Below, piece after piece: positions 17,532 through 24,334 of a DNA stretch of 49,203 nt (position 1 is its first letter; each line of letters starts with the position of its first letter). The stretch spans positions 1 to 49,203 of the forward strand of contig CAZVIK010000005.1 of the NCBI GenBank assembly GCA_964627045.1, read 5' to 3'. Position numbers and translations under genes: made by a program. Origin of the DNA: CAZVIK01 sp964627045 (GTDB lineage: Bacteria; Acidobacteriota; Terriglobia; Bryobacterales; Bryobacteraceae). The notes below the pieces were generated by a model. That model worked only from the letters and a program-made list of their open reading frames with translations, had not been told where the DNA came from and searched no databases.

Positions 17532-17558
17532 CGCCTCGCCCTCCGTTTGCACCGTGTC

Positions 17559-17915
17559 CTACTTCGTCCGTTTGAACTTCACCTTGCCGCCGGGGAACGG
17601 CCCGTCCAGCGCCTTCACGGTCCCCGTCATCTCTTCTCCCGCTACCTTCAATTCGTACATCAGCACCCAGGGCGTCGAACCGGTGAGTGTCACCTCGAAA
17701 GTCAGCTTTTCTCCCTCCAGCTTCGCGTTCCGGATCTCCCACTTGCCGTTGCTGAACGTCACCGTTCCCGTCAATGTTGGGCCGCTCTGCCGCAGCGTCA
17801 GGTTATGATCGTCTACGCCCATGCCGGTTTGCAGCATCCCCGGCCAATTCCCGGACAGGTCTGCCCCGCTCAGCCCCAGCGCCGTCAGCGCCGCCACCAA
17901 TGCGATGCGTCTCAT
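17559..17915 (-). CDS. Small secreted protein of unknown function
   Basis: This 118-residue protein has a signal peptide (MRRIALVAALTALGLSGA) and a mature part rich in beta-prone segments: 'LSGNWPGMLQTGMGVDDHNLTLRQSGPTLTGTVTFSNGKWEIRNAKLEGEKLTFEVTL'. The 'L-x-G-x-W' start and alternating strands resemble small lipocalin-like barrel proteins that are frequent in acidobacterial genomes; no function is established. GGAGG stands nine bases before the ATG at 17915. It is followed after 27 bp by the amidohydrolase, so the two are likely co-transcribed. It shares only the general 'DLSG-W' opening with the protein at 36406-36876. Confidence 0.75.
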   Translation of the reverse strand: MRRIALVAALTALGLSGADLSGNWPGMLQTGMGVDDHNLTLRQSGPTLTGTVTFSNGKWEIRNAKLEGEKLTFEVTLTGSTPWVLMYELKVAGEEMTGTVKALDGPFPGGKVKFKRTK

Positions 17916-17965
17916 GCCCGCCTCCCTCCTCGCAGCACATCGAACAGACACCGCCCACTCAACGA

Positions 17966-17997
17966 TTGTTCCCGTATTTGGTTCACTCCGGGAACAA
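17966..17997. promoter_or_regulatory. Perfect 9-bp inverted repeat between divergent operons
   Basis: TTGTTCCCG (17966-17974) and CGGGAACAA (17989-17997) are exact inverted copies separated by 14 bp. They lie in the 110-bp region between the secreted protein/amidohydrolase genes (minus) and the ABC permease/ATPase genes (plus). An operator for a dimeric regulator controlling one or both operons is the simplest reading; no regulator gene is adjacent. Confidence 0.5.
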
Positions 17998-18025
17998 ATC
18001 CGCCGCCCCCGTTGTCCAACCGTTC

Positions 18026-19669
18026 GTGAACTTGCTTCTGCGAAACCACCGGCGGGGGCCGCTGGAGTTGCTGGTCCGCCATTTCTTCGACCGTTTCTTC
18101 GACACCGAATCGCTTTCGCCCGGCGCCGAGCCGCAGACCAATGTCGTTCAGATCCTCGGCTTTCTCGCCGTGCCCAGCGGCTTCTTCACCATCCTTTGTC
18201 TGCCGATGGTCCTGACCGGTTGGACCCTGGTGGCGGTTCGCAACTTCTTTGTCTCTTTTTCGATGATCGTCATCGGCTTAGTCCTCGTCATCGAGTGGGA
18301 CGCCTTGTTTCCCGACCGCCGCGACTACCAGATCCTCACTCCTCTTCCGCTCCCGCTGTGGACCTTCTTTCTGGCCAAGGTCCTGGCGCTCGGCGTGTTT
18401 GTGGGCATCTTCCTGCTGGACGCCAACCTTTTCGGCGTCTTGCTCTGGCCCGCCGCGGGCGTCTTCGCGTCGCCCGTCGAGCACCTCATCATGGTGATGG
18501 CCGCCGGCCTTTGGGCGGCGCTTGCCGTGGCATCGCTGCGCGGGATTCTGGTCACCTTGTTCAGCGGGGTCTGGCTGCGCCGGATCTCGGTGACCCTCCA
18601 GACGCTGTTGATGGCCGTGCTGGTCATGCTTCTGGTAGTGGGCCCCTGGATCGGCCCTTTGGTGCGCGGCTTCGTGTTCACCGAAAGCCCATTACTCTAC
18701 GTCTATCCCGGGTTCTGGTTCCTGGGACTCTATGAACGTCTTCGGCCCGCCACCGGGGATCCCGTGCTCCTCCGGCTCGGCGGCCTCGCTCTCTGGGCGC
18801 TGGCGGCGACGGCACTGCTGTTCCTCGTGACCTACCTCCCGCTGTATCGCCGCCACGCCCGGAGGACGCTGGAAGCGCCCGCGCCCCGCTCCTCGGGGCC
18901 GGGACCCCTGCGGCGCTGGGTCTCGGCGGCCTTGGACCGCACCGTTCTGCGCGTACCCCAGCAACGCGCCGTCTTTCACTTCATCACGCAGACCATCACG
19001 CGCAGCCCCAAACACCGCCTGTTTCTGGCCACTTACGCGGGATTTGGCGCGGCGCTCGCCGTGTTGAGCTACACGCCGGGCGAATCCGCGCTCTTGCGCC
19101 TTCCCCTTACGCTCTCCTTCGTGCTTGTCTCCGCACTGCGGGCGGCCTTCAACTTCCCCGCCGAGTTGTCCGCCAACTGGGCCTTCCAGGTTGCCGAAAC
19201 CGGAGACCCGGCGCCACATGTCTCGGCGACGCGAAAGTGGATCTTGATCTGCAGCGTCATTCCGCTGTTCGCGCTACTGGCGCCCCTGGAATTCGCGCGG
19301 TTCCCCTGGCCGGCCGCGCTATTTCACGCCGCCTACGGCATCGTGCTTTCCGCGCTTCTCATCGAGATCCTGTTCTTCGGATTCCGCAAGGTCCCCTTCG
19401 CCTGCGGCTACTTCCCGGGCAAGATCAACCTGGTGTGGCTCAGCGTGGTCTACGTCCTTGGCTTCATGGCCTACAGCCGTGTGATGGCCGGCCTGGAAGC
19501 TTGGTTGACGGTGCGGCCGTCGGCTGCGCTCACGTTCTTCGCTGCCGTGTTGGCCGCGACTTCTATGTTGCAGTTTCTCTCGGCGCGCACCGTGCGGAGA
19601 GCGCCCGCGCTCGACTACATCGATCGCGGCGACCCCGTGGTGCGTACCCAGGGGCTGGCTTCCGAATAG
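18026..19669 (+). CDS. Polytopic membrane protein, ABC transporter permease-like
   Basis: The 547-residue protein has about ten to twelve hydrophobic segments ('FLAVPSGFFTILCLPMVLTGW', 'FFVSFSMIVIGLVLVI', 'LWTFFLAKVLALGVFVGIFLL', 'TLLMAVLVMLLVVGPWI' and others), with a positively charged cytoplasmic loop near the middle ('YRRHARRTLEAPAPRSSG'). It is followed after 16 bp by an ABC ATPase, so it is probably the membrane half of an ABC-2-like exporter. The start is uncertain: GTG at 18026 gives 'NLLLRNHRRGPLELLVRHFFDRFF', a sensible cytoplasmic amphipathic start; the frame is open further upstream but that part is Pro/Ser-rich and overlaps the inverted repeat. The substrate is unknown. Confidence 0.8.
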   Translation: MNLLLRNHRRGPLELLVRHFFDRFFDTESLSPGAEPQTNVVQILGFLAVPSGFFTILCLPMVLTGWTLVAVRNFFVSFSMIVIGLVLVIEWDALFPDRRDYQILTPLPLPLWTFFLAKVLALGVFVGIFLLDANLFGVLLWPAAGVFASPVEHLIMVMAAGLWAALAVASLRGILVTLFSGVWLRRISVTLQTLLMAVLVMLLVVGPWIGPLVRGFVFTESPLLYVYPGFWFLGLYERLRPATGDPVLLRLGGLALWALAATALLFLVTYLPLYRRHARRTLEAPAPRSSGPGPLRRWVSAALDRTVLRVPQQRAVFHFITQTITRSPKHRLFLATYAGFGAALAVLSYTPGESALLRLPLTLSFVLVSALRAAFNFPAELSANWAFQVAETGDPAPHVSATRKWILICSVIPLFALLAPLEFARFPWPAALFHAAYGIVLSALLIEILFFGFRKVPFACGYFPGKINLVWLSVVYVLGFMAYSRVMAGLEAWLTVRPSAALTFFAAVLAATSMLQFLSARTVRRAPALDYIDRGDPVVRTQGLASE

Positions 19670-19685
19670 AAGAGGAGATTCGCCC

Positions 19686-20453
19686 GTGCTTGAGATCAAA
19701 GGACTCGTGAAGAGCTACCGGCAGGCCCGCGTGGTGGACGGAATCCACTTCGCCCTCCGGTCCGGCGAGGTCGCCGGTTACCTCGGCCCCAACGGTTCCG
19801 GCAAGTCGACCACCGTGAAGATGATCGTGGGCCTCATCGAACCGGACTTCGGGAAGGTTCTTTTCGATGGAACCGACATCCGCCGCGACTTGCCGGCCTT
19901 CCGCCGCCGCCTGGGTTATGTCCCGGAAGAGGCCGTCCTTTACTCCTTCCAGACCGGACTCGAGTATCTCCAGCTCATCGGCGGGCTGCGCGGGCTTTCC
20001 AAGGCCGTCGTGAACCGCCGCGCCAACGACCTGCTCGGACTTTTCTCCCTGCACCCGCACCGCCACGCGTCGATCGCGACCTACTCAAAGGGAATGCGGC
20101 AACGCCTGTTGATCTCTTCGGCGCTGCTCGACGACCCCGACGTTCTGATCCTCGACGAGCCTCTCTCCGGCATGGACGTGACTTCCGCGCTCCTGTTCCG
20201 GCACCTGCTCGGTGAACTGGCCGCGCGCGGAAAGACGATCCTTTACATCTCGCACGTGCTGGAGGTGGTGGAAGCCGTCTGCGCGCGGGTCATCGTGATT
20301 CATCGCGGCCGGATCGTGGCCGACGATTCGGTGGAGCGATTGCGTGGACTGATGAACGTCACTTCGCTGGAGGCGATCTTCAAGGAACTCATCGAGCAGC
20401 GCGACCTGGCCGGCGTGGCCCGCGACATCGCCGCCGCCGTCGCCACCGCCTGA
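19686..20453 (+). CDS. ABC transporter ATP-binding protein
   Basis: The 255-residue protein is a complete ABC nucleotide-binding domain: Walker A 'YLGPNGSGKSTTVKMI', Q-loop region 'GYVPEEAVLYSFQTGLEYLQLI', signature 'YSKGMRQRLLI' (a common ABC-2 variant of LSGGQ), Walker B 'DVLILDEPLSGMD', and H-loop 'ILYISHVLEVVEAVC'. GGAG stands eight bases before the GTG at 19686. The YSKGMRQ signature and 'GLEYLQLIGGLRG' are typical of exporters of the drug/polymer ABC-2 class. It should pair with the membrane protein 16 bp upstream. Confidence 0.93.
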   Translation: MLEIKGLVKSYRQARVVDGIHFALRSGEVAGYLGPNGSGKSTTVKMIVGLIEPDFGKVLFDGTDIRRDLPAFRRRLGYVPEEAVLYSFQTGLEYLQLIGGLRGLSKAVVNRRANDLLGLFSLHPHRHASIATYSKGMRQRLLISSALLDDPDVLILDEPLSGMDVTSALLFRHLLGELAARGKTILYISHVLEVVEAVCARVIVIHRGRIVADDSVERLRGLMNVTSLEAIFKELIEQRDLAGVARDIAAAVATA

Positions 20454-20540
20454 CCGCACCTTCCCTGCGTGGGGGCGCCCTTCTTCCGGTGCGCCGGGCT
20501 CGCCTTTGTGGGGAGCCTTTCAGCTTCACCGGGCCAGTCC

Positions 20541-20587
20541 TTGTGGGGCGGCCATTCCTGGCTGCGGCAGGGCTTTCCAGCCCGGCC
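20541..20587 (+). repeat. Intergenic repeat type 2, full copy
   Basis: This 47-bp element begins TTGTGGGGCGGC, has a core GGCTGCGGCAGGGCTTTCCAG and ends CCCGGCC. The core is shared almost exactly with the inverted copy at 23292-23339. It lies 24 bp upstream of the type 1 copy, in the same orientation. Confidence 0.75.
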
Positions 20588-20611
20588 TAATGAGCCACCG
20601 CCGTTTCCCGG

Positions 20612-20660
20612 TTGTGGAGCGGATCGCCAGATCTGCCACGTGGGCAGTCCTGCCCACGGC
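20612..20660 (+). repeat. Intergenic repeat type 1, copy B
   Basis: This copy matches copy A at 45 of 49 positions and copy C at 44 of 49. It contains the same GATCGCCAGA block and the GGGCAGTCCTGCCC inverted repeat. Confidence 0.85.
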
Positions 20661-20770
20661 CTTGAGCACAGCTATCTTTGTGCTCGTGCGCCTTCGCGCG
20701 CGGTGCGCCTTTTGGCGTGCGCGCGCGTGGCGATATCTGTGCTCTCGTTGTCTGGGGTTCAGTTCAGGTA

Positions 20771-20792
20771 GGGGCCGGGCACGCCCGGCCCC
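20771..20792. terminator. Perfect GC hairpin between convergent genes
   Basis: GGGGCCGGGC (20771-20780) and GCCCGGCCCC (20783-20792) are perfect inverted copies. It lies 31 bp after the end of the cupin gene (read on the minus strand) and far downstream of the ABC ATPase. There is no T run on either side, so termination is plausible but unproven; it may instead be part of the repeat array, since the same stem sequence forms the transketolase terminator. Confidence 0.45.
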
Positions 20793-20823
20793 ACGGCGCG
20801 GAATCTGTTGCTGCGGATGACGG

Positions 20824-21174
20824 TTACTTCTGCCTCAGGTAGGAATCGTCGCCGGTGATCCAGTCCTGCCGCCTCGGCGAAAAGATTTCGATGATGACTG
20901 TGTCTTCCAGCGCCACGTTCCCGTGCGGAACGTCCGGCGGAACGTGAACGAACTGACCGGCGGAAAGCTCGAACGTCTCTTCCCCGCAGGTCATCTTCAC
21001 CTTCCCCTTTTCGACCATGGTGACCTGGTCGTTGATGTGATGGTGCATGGCCACCTGGTTTCCCTTGTCGAAGCGGAACCGGGCTACCGTCATGTTCTCC
21101 GCGTGCAGCGCCTTGCGGCCCGCCAGCGGGTTCATGATGTCTTCCTTTACGTCATTCCAGGTGAGGATGTTCAT
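20824..21174 (-). CDS. Small cupin-domain protein
   Basis: The 116-residue protein is a single cupin barrel. Motif 1 appears as 'RFDKGNQVAMHHHINDQVTMVEKGKVKMTCG' with clustered His residues, and motif 2 as 'FVHVPPDVPHGNVALEDTVIIEIFSP', so a metal site is likely. The 'PPDVPHG' turn is usual for small stand-alone cupins that bind or act on small molecules. Its ATG overlaps the stop of the DUF2239 gene (ATGA), so both are translated from one message, driven by the promoter at 21851-21879. Substrate unknown. Confidence 0.88.
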   Translation of the reverse strand: MNILTWNDVKEDIMNPLAGRKALHAENMTVARFRFDKGNQVAMHHHINDQVTMVEKGKVKMTCGEETFELSAGQFVHVPPDVPHGNVALEDTVIIEIFSPRRQDWITGDDSYLRQK

Positions 21175-21797
21175 GCGGGCATTTTAGCAGAATCCGGGTC
21201 CGTGACACCCGGTTCGGCCAGCCACCGCGCGTGGTCCGCTACGTCGGCCGGCCAGCGCGACGTGTAGCGATGCAGCATCTTGCGGTTGCCCGCAAACAGC
21301 GCCCGGCAGGCCTCTTCGTAACCGGATTCGTTGCCTGCCATCAATGTCATGAACCGGTAGGCCGACTCGCGCGCCCGCCGCACGCGCTCCTCGCCGGTCG
21401 AGGTGCGCCGCGCCTGTTCCACCAGGCGCCGCAACGCCGCCGACGCCCCGCCCGGTTGCCGGTTCAGCCAATCCCAGTGACGTGGCAACAGCGTCACCTC
21501 GCGCGCCACCACGCCCAGTTTCGGCCTCCCCCGGCCGCCCGGTTCGACGCCCTCTTCCGGCGTGTCCCGCTCCGGCTTGGCCTGCGCCGCGGCCACGCGT
21601 TTCACCACTTCCTCGGGCGTTCCCCGGTAATCGACCTCGACGATCTCGCTGGTCTCGTTGTCGAAGATCAGCACCACGGCCGAGGGGAAGCGGTCGTGGG
21701 CCTGTTTGGCCCGGATCACAACGTCCTTCAGATCGCCTGTGGCGAGCAGCATGGGCCCGCCAAACACCGTCACCCCTGCCGGATGAGGCCTGTTCAT
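21171..21797 (-). CDS. DUF2239 family protein
   Basis: The 208-residue protein has the characteristic block 'GRPKLGVVAREVTLLPRHWDWLNRQPGGASAALRRLVEQAR', diagnostic of DUF2239, plus 'VVLIFDNETSEIVEVDYRGTPEEV' near the N-terminus. The middle block resembles DNA-related or regulatory proteins, but no activity is established for the family. GGAGG is placed seven bases before the ATG at 21797; an upstream in-frame extension would run into the promoter. It is the first gene of a two-gene operon with the cupin and has the best promoter-operator signal in the window. Confidence 0.88.
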   Translation of the reverse strand: MNRPHPAGVTVFGGPMLLATGDLKDVVIRAKQAHDRFPSAVVLIFDNETSEIVEVDYRGTPEEVVKRVAAAQAKPERDTPEEGVEPGGRGRPKLGVVAREVTLLPRHWDWLNRQPGGASAALRRLVEQARRTSTGEERVRRARESAYRFMTLMAGNESGYEEACRALFAGNRKMLHRYTSRWPADVADHARWLAEPGVTDPDSAKMPA

Positions 21798-21822
21798 TTC
21801 CCAACCTCCACACCGAATGAAT

Positions 21823-21863
21823 AAAACCGAATTGTGCCCGGATAAAACCAATAATACCCGGAT
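21823..21863 (-). promoter_or_regulatory. Tandem direct repeat, likely operator of the DUF2239-cupin operon
   Basis: On the plus strand two units, AAAACCG...TGCCCGGAT (21823-21843) and AAAACC...TACCCGGAT (21844-21863), are head-to-tail copies of 21 and 20 bp. Read in the gene's direction each begins ATCCGGG and ends GGTTTT. The upstream unit covers the -10 element and the other lies over the expected transcript start, an arrangement typical of a repressor site. Confidence 0.6.
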
Positions 21864-21879
21864 GTAAGTGGCCAGTCAA
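21851..21879 (-). promoter_or_regulatory. Near-consensus sigma-70 promoter of DUF2239-cupin
   Basis: In the minus direction TTGACT (21879-21874) and TATTAT (21856-21851) are separated by exactly 17 bp, five of six matches each to the consensus hexamers. The expected start of transcription near 21844 gives a leader of about 45 nt carrying GGAGG. The stretch is AT-rich in a very GC-rich window. Confidence 0.75.
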
Positions 21880-21933
21880 GAGGTGATTTCGCTGGTCCCG
21901 GCCAACTTCGGCGTTCGAAAAGCGCGCCGCGGG

Positions 21934-22989
21934 CTACATCGTTTTGGTGACCTTTTTGAGTCCCGGAGGCGCATCCGGATCGAGCCGTTTGTGCGCCGCC
22001 AGCGTCGCCGCGAAAAGCTGCGCCGGCACGATGAACGGGATCGGAGTGTATAGATCCACAGGCTCGCCTCGGGTGGCGATCCTCTCCATCGGAACCGTGA
22101 CGGCGAAGTCGGCGGCGAGCGTGCCGGCGCGGCTTTCGGTGAACGCAACGGTTTCGGCCTTGCGCTGGCGGCAGCCCTCGATGATGATCCTGGTGGATGC
22201 GGCGGTGGGTCCCGAGGGCGCGAACAGAAAGACCGGAAACGACGGCGCCAGCATGGCGATCGGGCCGTGCAGCAGGTCCGCGCCGGAGAAGCGGTCGGCC
22301 ACCACCTGGCAGGTTTCCATCAGCTTCAGGCCGAACTCCAGCGTGTTGCCGTATTGGAAACCGCGGCCCACCACCACGGCGCGCTCCATGTAGCGGTAGC
22401 GTTCGGCGAGTTCCGCCACCCGCGCTTCCAGGTCGAGTGCGGAGGCGGCCAGGGTGGGAAGCCGCCGCAGTGCGTCCATGCGAACGCGCCCGCCCAGCGC
22501 GTGGACCAGGAGATACAACGCGAGAATCTGGCCGGTGTAAGTCTTGGTGGCGGCGATGCTGCGCTCGCGGCCCGCGCTGACCACCATCGGGAAGTCCACC
22601 AGCCGCGCCATCGCGCTGCGGCTCTCGTTGGTGATGCCCACGGTGAGCGCGCCGAGACTCCGGGCGTGTTCCAGATAGCTGTTGGTATCGGTGGATTCAC
22701 CCGATTGCGAGATGCCCACAACCAACGTGTCCCTCAGGTTCAGTGCGGCGTCGTAGACCGTGAAGACCGAAGGCGCGGCGAGCGAAACGGGCGTCCCCAG
22801 CGCGACTTCAAAAAGATAGCGGCCGAATTGAGCGGCGTTGTCCGAGGTGCCGCGCGCGACCAGAACCACCAGGCGCGGCGTCCGGCCCGCGAGATGTTTC
22901 CGCAGCGCATGCGCCGCGCGCGAGACCGAACGCAGCGTACGTTCCAGCGCTGCGGGCTGCTCCCGGATTTCGCTGAGCATGTTGGACAT
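21934..22989 (-). CDS. Double-SIS-domain protein (GlmS isomerase-like / glucosamine-6-phosphate deaminase type)
   Basis: The 351-residue protein starts MSNMLSEIREQPAALERTL and has two sugar isomerase domains. The first has 'VLVARGTSDNAAQFGRYLFE' and 'TLVVGISQSGESTDTNSYLEHAR'; the second has 'AVVVGRGFQYGNTLEFGLKLMETCQVVADRFSGADLLHGPIAML'. This is the isomerase half of GlmS without the glutaminase domain, so it should handle glucosamine-6-phosphate or a related aminosugar phosphate. I chose ATG at 22989; the frame continues upstream to 23100 but that extension encodes the type 1 intergenic repeat and has no family resemblance. No strong ribosome site is seen. It is 136 bp upstream of the DUF2239 gene on the same strand. 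Confidence 0.9.
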   Translation of the reverse strand: MSNMLSEIREQPAALERTLRSVSRAAHALRKHLAGRTPRLVVLVARGTSDNAAQFGRYLFEVALGTPVSLAAPSVFTVYDAALNLRDTLVVGISQSGESTDTNSYLEHARSLGALTVGITNESRSAMARLVDFPMVVSAGRERSIAATKTYTGQILALYLLVHALGGRVRMDALRRLPTLAASALDLEARVAELAERYRYMERAVVVGRGFQYGNTLEFGLKLMETCQVVADRFSGADLLHGPIAMLAPSFPVFLFAPSGPTAASTRIIIEGCRQRKAETVAFTESRAGTLAADFAVTVPMERIATRGEPVDLYTPIPFIVPAQLFAATLAAHKRLDPDAPPGLKKVTKTM

Positions 22990-23053
22990 GGATATCCCGA
23001 GCATAGGGCAGCCGGCCGAGGGCCGCAAGAGGACGGGGAGATCTCTCGCAAAA

Positions 23054-23102
23054 GGCGTGGGCAGGACTGCCCGCGTTGCCGATCTGGCGATCGGCTCCAC
23101 AA
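23054..23102 (-). repeat. Intergenic repeat type 1, copy C (inverted)
   Basis: Read on the minus strand, this copy matches copy B at 44 of 49 positions. It begins 65 bp upstream of the SIS gene start, and a short hypothetical extension of that gene would translate it. Confidence 0.85.
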
Positions 23103-23291
23103 GCGAGAACGGCCGCCATGGCAGGAGTGGACGCCTGGTCCAATGTGAAGCGCGTCAGCGCGAGGCGAGGGAACGGGAGACGCGGCGCATGGCGGGTGTG
23201 TGGAGATTTTCAACCGGGGTACGCTTCGCCGCGTCCGACATGGCCTTCTTTTCGCAGGCCACAAGCGGCGATGGCTTGCCTCACCCAGGAA

Positions 23292-23339
23292 GGCAGTGCT
23301 GGGAAGCCCTGCCGCAGCCCGGGAAACGCTGTCCCACGA
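23292..23339 (-). repeat. Intergenic repeat type 2, inverted copy
   Basis: On the minus strand the core GGCTGCGGCAGGGCTTCCCAG differs by one base from the copy at 20541-20587; the flanks TCGTGGGAC and CACTGCC are also alignable. It has the same orientation relative to copy C of repeat type 1 as the pair at 20.6 kb. Confidence 0.7.
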
Positions 23340-23525
23340 AAGCTTGCGGCGTAGGGCTGAAAAGGCCGGGCCACGAGGGCAGAGAGGCGTTGCGCAGACC
23401 ACAGACCATGCGGGCCTGTGCCTCCAGGCCGGGCGGCGGCCCGAGGGGATCACAGCTTTTCAGCGGGTTGGGGCGGATGCTACGCTTGTGCGAAGGTCGC
23501 CCGGTCGGGCGACGCGAAAACGGCG

Positions 23526-24332
23526 ATGCAGAGTTCCGGGCGGGCGAGAAGCGCACTGATCTGTCACCATGACGAACCGTTGAACCGGTTCGGGCTGGCG
23601 CGGTGGCTGGCGTCTTTTACCGAGTTGTCCGCTATCGTCGTTATCCGTGAGCCGGGCGCCCGCCTGCGGCGGCGCATCCGGCGAGAGATCGAGCGAGTCG
23701 GCGTTCTGCGCTTCCTGGATGTGCTCGCCTTCCGGGCCTACTACCGGCTTCGCCTCGCGGCGAAAGACGCCGAGTGGACCCAGGCAACGCTGGACGGGCT
23801 TGTGCGGCGATACGCCGAGGTCCCGGCGTCCTGTGTCGTTTTGGAAACGCCGAGCCCAAACAGCGGCGAGGCGCTGGAGCTTCTGCAAGAGGTCCGGCCC
23901 GATCTGGTGCTAGCCAGATGCAAGAATATCCTGCGGAGGCAGGTCTTCGAAACCGCGCGGGCGGGCACCTTCGTAATGCATCCGGGCGTGTGTCCGGAGT
24001 ACCGGAACGCGCACGGGTGCTTCTGGGCGCTCGCACACAGGGACCTTCAGAATGTGGGGATGACGTTGTTGCGGATCGATGCGGGCGTGGACACCGGGCC
24101 GGTTTACGGCTATTACGGGTGCCGCTTCGACGAGCGGAGGGAGTCGCACATCGTAATCCAGAGTCGAGTCGTGTTTGACAACCTGGACGCCCTGCGCGCG
24201 AAGTTCGAAGAAATCCTGAACGGCACGGCGCAGACCATCGATACCGCCGGGCGGCGATCACGGGCGTGGGGCCAGCCGTGGCTTACGAGCTACGCGCGGT
24301 GGAAGCTGGCGGCGCGCCGGAGTTCCCTCTGA
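23526..24332 (+). CDS. Formyltransferase-family protein
   Basis: The 268-residue protein resembles the N-terminal domain of methionyl-tRNA and sugar formyltransferases: 'LARWLASFTELSAIVVIREPG', 'VRPDLVLARCKNILRRQVFETARAGTFVMHPGVCPEYRNAHGCFWALAH' and 'NVGMTLLRIDAGVDTGPVYGYYG'. Of the catalytic Asn-His-Asp triad, His (in MHPG) and Asp (VDTGP) are present, but the Asn position in the N-x-H motif is Val (F-V-M-H). It also lacks the C-terminal domain of tRNA formyltransferase. It therefore may use another acyl donor or act on a sugar. The ATG at 23526 opens the first conserved strand. It is followed after 2 bp by a polysaccharide deacetylase, so the two surely form an operon. Confidence 0.82.
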   Translation: MQSSGRARSALICHHDEPLNRFGLARWLASFTELSAIVVIREPGARLRRRIRREIERVGVLRFLDVLAFRAYYRLRLAAKDAEWTQATLDGLVRRYAEVPASCVVLETPSPNSGEALELLQEVRPDLVLARCKNILRRQVFETARAGTFVMHPGVCPEYRNAHGCFWALAHRDLQNVGMTLLRIDAGVDTGPVYGYYGCRFDERRESHIVIQSRVVFDNLDALRAKFEEILNGTAQTIDTAGRRSRAWGQPWLTSYARWKLAARRSSL

Positions 24333-24334
24333 AG

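Larger units (their letters stand above)
20454..20823. other. 370-bp non-coding region between convergent genes, built of repeat segments
   Basis: No gene is supported here. The region holds a degenerate 'GTGGGGA..CCTTTCAGC' unit near 20514-20531, the full type 2 repeat, the type 1 repeat copy B, a hairpin with a TTTT loop centred at 20711, and the perfect GGGGCCGGGC hairpin at 20771-20792. Short open frames through it are only translations of these repeats. Confidence 0.7.
22990..23525. other. 536-bp non-coding region with repeats
   Basis: This region between the divergent SIS and formyltransferase genes holds inverted copies of repeat types 1 and 2 plus degenerate related units, for example near 23340-23375 and around 23265. 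I find no supported gene or RNA. It must also contain the promoters of both flanking genes, but I see no convincing hexamer pair. Confidence 0.6.

Noticed and set aside
20506..20820. Small protein gene between the ABC ATPase and cupin genes
   Set aside because: The frame is a translation of the intergenic repeats and hairpins and has no ribosome site.
15234..23339. CRISPR array made of the type 1 repeats
   Set aside because: Copies are single, kilobases apart, differ in strand and have no regular spacers or cas genes.
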